IMG/VR virus record: IMGVR_UViG_3300043464_000667
Coordinates: 1-22,430 of that record
Source: a virus
Direction: 5' to 3' (one strand)
DNA: 22,430 nt
A program made the position numbers and the translations under genes. This document shows, piece by piece, positions 20,750-22,430 of this stretch. How positions within the stretch are numbered: the stretch's first letter is position 1; the number at the start of each line of letters is the position of its first letter. Below the pieces are notes generated by a model, which saw only the letters and a list, made by a program, of their open reading frames with translations, had not been told where the DNA came from and did not search any database.

Positions 20750-21124
20750 TTAGTTCTCGTATTTGAAATATATTTTGTTTTGTTTTATTTGGAGCAAGGG
20801 GTTTAATGCAATAGTGTTTAAGTCTAGGTCTTTAAAATAACTTAAGTCTAGGTAAGTAACTTCGTACAATTTGTATAAGCTATAGTCCCTCCGGCCTGCT
20901 AATCGAATATACTGTGCTTTAAAAGCTATATCCGATGAGTCGTTGAAAAGTGAAGCGGCATCCAACAAGAAACTGTGTCCGACAAGGTTGCGGTAATTAT
21001 TTGTGTCGCGATGGTTTTTCGGTATTAGTTTTTTGCTAAAGTGCCGTTCCAACATTAAAAGCATTAATTTAGGGTCACAGTTGGTTTCAGACTCCAGTAG
21101 TTCTAAGTTGAAGAATAGGGCCAT
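20750..21124 (-). CDS. Unknown 124-residue protein, first gene behind a strong promoter
   Basis: 124 residues, mixed charge, with aromatic-rich C-terminal strands (DYSLYKLYEVTYLDLSYFKD, LLQIKQNKIYFKYEN). The middle contains RNLVGHSFLLDAASLFNDSS and AFKAQYIRLAGRRDYSL. No signal peptide, membrane helix or catalytic motif is recognised. Its ATG is only about 13 bases from the predicted transcription start and no Shine-Dalgarno is visible, so translation may be near-leaderless. It is co-transcribed with SSB and lies between SSB and the UvsW-like helicase, so a replication or recombination accessory role is likely by context only. Confidence 0.65.
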   Translation of the reverse strand: MALFFNLELLESETNCDPKLMLLMLERHFSKKLIPKNHRDTNNYRNLVGHSFLLDAASLFNDSSDIAFKAQYIRLAGRRDYSLYKLYEVTYLDLSYFKDLDLNTIALNPLLQIKQNKIYFKYEN

Positions 21125-21143
21125 AATGTGTTGCTAAGACTAT

Positions 21144-21172
21144 ATTATATCATAGTGACCAACGCTTGACAA
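21144..21172 (-). promoter_or_regulatory. Sigma70-like promoter for the 124-residue gene and SSB
   Basis: On the minus strand TTGTCA (21172-21167), a 17-base spacer, then TATAAT (21149-21144). Predicted start near 21137. It occupies the gap between the helicase stop and the next gene. Confidence 0.8.
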
Positions 21173-21186
21173 GTGTAAATTTGTCA
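21167..21186. repeat. Inverted repeat containing the -35 box (operator candidate)
   Basis: TGACAA (21167-21172) and TTGTCA (21181-21186) are exact reverse complements eight bases apart. One arm is the promoter's -35 box, the other overlaps the helicase stop codon. A second, weaker dyad (ACTAT 21139-21143, ATAGT 21152-21156) flanks the -10 box. Confidence 0.4.
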
Positions 21187-22430
21187 TACCGTTATTACCT
21201 GCCAGCCTTTACGTAAGTAAAGCGCAAGTCTGTCATTGTTTTGTTTTTTATCTGCATATCCAGCAAAGTTAATGTCTACTACTAGTGGGTCTAGTTTGCC
21301 GTCGTGCATACGCTGTACACGACCCACAATTTGTTCTAGTAAACTATCGTTGCTCATTGGGGCGGCTAGGATAACACAGGACAAGCTGTTAATAGATATG
21401 CCTTCTGAAAAGATTTGCCGGGAGCCACAAATGGCTTTTTTCTCTCCAGACAAGACTTGCTGCTTAACAAGCTGTCGTTCTTCGTATTCGGTGTCGCCTG
21501 TAACAACCGCGCAATCTTCGCCAATGTATTCCTTTACTTTGTGTAGAAACTCTACTCTGTCTGCAATAACCAGCACACTGTGACCAGCACCGATATGCAT
21601 TTGTGCTAGATCGGCAATAAATTGCCGGTACTTTTCTGATTCTAGTAGTTCACTAACTTTTTCAACCCAAGGCACTCCAGGTTTAAGTGTAATTCCTGAC
21701 TTAACAATGTGCACCGTGGGCGTTAGCGTATGTGACTGCGGAGGTTTATAGACTAGTGGTCCAAAGTAATCGCCGAATACAATATGTTTGCCGTCTTTGC
21801 GAATCATTGTGCCACTAAGGGCGATTCTGTAGCGTGCATGAAAAGCATCCACTGTTTGTGCAAATGTAGTGGCAGGACAGTGGTGTGCCTCGTCCAAGAT
21901 AATAGTCCCAAAACTCTTAGCCAAATCTGCAATATGCTTAGCAAGGGTTTGTATGTTGGCAACTGTGATAAAGTGGTCTTCGTGGTCAATTCGTCCACCA
22001 CCAATAACGCCGGGCTGCGTCCCGAATAGGACTTCAATTTCTTCGCACCACTGGTCTCTGAGAGCTGCGGTGTGGGTGATAACAAGAGTTTTTTGTCCGA
22101 ACTTGTGTGCAAGGTGTAAGGCTGTAAAAGTCTTTCCCCATCCCACAAGGGCATTGATAAAGCAGGTGTCGTCGATTGGGTCATAAACAACTTGCTGTTC
22201 GGGTCGTAAACCAAATTTAGGCGTTGGGAAAGGTACATTCTCAAGCACTCGTTTATCAATGATTTCATAATCTTCGGGCACTAAGTCTAGTCTGCCTTGC
22301 GGAATTGACAAGATACCTTTTGGCAACACTTTGTAGTTTTTGATAGTTTCTATGGGACTAAACTTTTTAGCACCAGTGTCTTTTTTGATTTTGTACGTAA
22401 GTGCACTAATAATCTTTTTGGTATGTTCTA
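21184..22430 (-). CDS. Superfamily 2 DNA helicase, UvsW-like, 5' end outside window
   Basis: At least 414 codons are visible. A GTG at 22329 is possible but unlikely as start, because the frame stays open upstream through KKFSPIETIKNYK to the window edge. Motifs with residues counted from that GTG: I LVGWGKT (61-67), II DEAH (146-149), III SGT (182-184) and, near 335-345, motif VI QIVGRVQRMHDGK. The order and spacing fit RecG/UvsW/XPB-type SF2 helicases, and the VLPKGILSIPQGRLDLVP segment resembles the N-terminal region of UvsW-like phage helicases. UvsW-type enzymes unwind R-loops and migrate branches, shifting phages from origin- to recombination-driven replication. The gene precedes the SSB and gp46/47-like genes. 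Confidence 0.88.
   Translation of the reverse strand, partial: EHTKKIISALTYKIKKDTGAKKFSPIETIKNYKVLPKGILSIPQGRLDLVPEDYEIIDKRVLENVPFPTPKFGLRPEQQVVYDPIDDTCFINALVGWGKTFTALHLAHKFGQKTLVITHTAALRDQWCEEIEVLFGTQPGVIGGGRIDHEDHFITVANIQTLAKHIADLAKSFGTIILDEAHHCPATTFAQTVDAFHARYRIALSGTMIRKDGKHIVFGDYFGPLVYKPPQSHTLTPTVHIVKSGITLKPGVPWVEKVSELLESEKYRQFIADLAQMHIGAGHSVLVIADRVEFLHKVKEYIGEDCAVVTGDTEYEERQLVKQQVLSGEKKAICGSRQIFSEGISINSLSCVILAAPMSNDSLLEQIVGRVQRMHDGKLDPLVVDINFAGYADKKQNNDRLALYLRKGWQVITV

Noticed and set aside
22327-22329. GTG at 22329 as the helicase start
   Set aside because: The frame continues without a stop to the window edge and the upstream residues look like coding sequence of this family.

Overview
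The window looks like part of the genome of a tailed double-stranded DNA phage (Caudoviricetes) infecting a Gram-negative, probably aquatic, bacterium. The evidence is tail-fibre and adhesin genes next to a complete spanin/endolysin lysis cassette (a lipoprotein outer spanin needs a Gram-negative envelope), and a phage-type replication and recombination block on the other strand. From memory, several small proteins resemble families of marine and freshwater phages (cyanophages, pelagiphages and uncultured relatives); no search was run. No integrase, transposase, tRNA, CRISPR array or terminase was seen. The DNA is AT-leaning, with frequent CTA leucine codons and CTAG tetranucleotides.

Layout, plus strand (1 to about 12.68 kb): the 3' part of a large repeat-built tail fibre; a second fibre-like protein; a small probable virion protein; a glycine-rich putative adhesin; a short protein typical of phage tail-fibre neighbourhoods; an inner/outer spanin pair; a GH19 endolysin. 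Next come five consecutive genes for secreted proteins of unknown role (7037-9681), then a membrane-anchored coiled-coil protein, a Cys-rich membrane protein, a two-helix membrane protein and a tiny secreted Lys-rich protein. A near-consensus sigma70 promoter then starts a short unit with phoH, a protein carrying a widespread but unnamed phage module, and a 24-residue Lys/Pro-rich peptide. A perfect bidirectional terminator at about 12.7 kb ends this strand.

Layout, minus strand (22.43 kb down to 12.73 kb): a UvsW-like helicase (5' end beyond the window); a promoter; an unknown 124-residue protein; a gp32-like single-stranded DNA-binding protein with its own hairpin terminator; an SbcD/gp47-like nuclease, a glutaredoxin and an SbcC/gp46-like ATPase in overlapping frames; an unknown 99-residue protein; a PD-(D/E)XK nuclease; a second promoter; a FEN-type 5'-3' exonuclease; dUTPase; a B12-dependent class II ribonucleotide reductase; and a 65-residue protein.

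The minus-strand genes fit an early/middle programme: NrdJ, dUTPase and possibly glutaredoxin supply dNTPs and keep uracil out of DNA, while SSB, helicase, gp46/47-like complex, exonuclease and resolvase-like nuclease process replication and recombination intermediates. The plus strand is the late programme for virion, lysis and envelope. The points most worth a second look are the five-gene secreted cassette with pilin-like and chaperone-like members, three N17-spaced promoters whose elements lie in inverted repeats, the glutaredoxin overlapping both recombination-complex genes, and a 65-bp overlap that encodes two hydrophobic segments in two frames.
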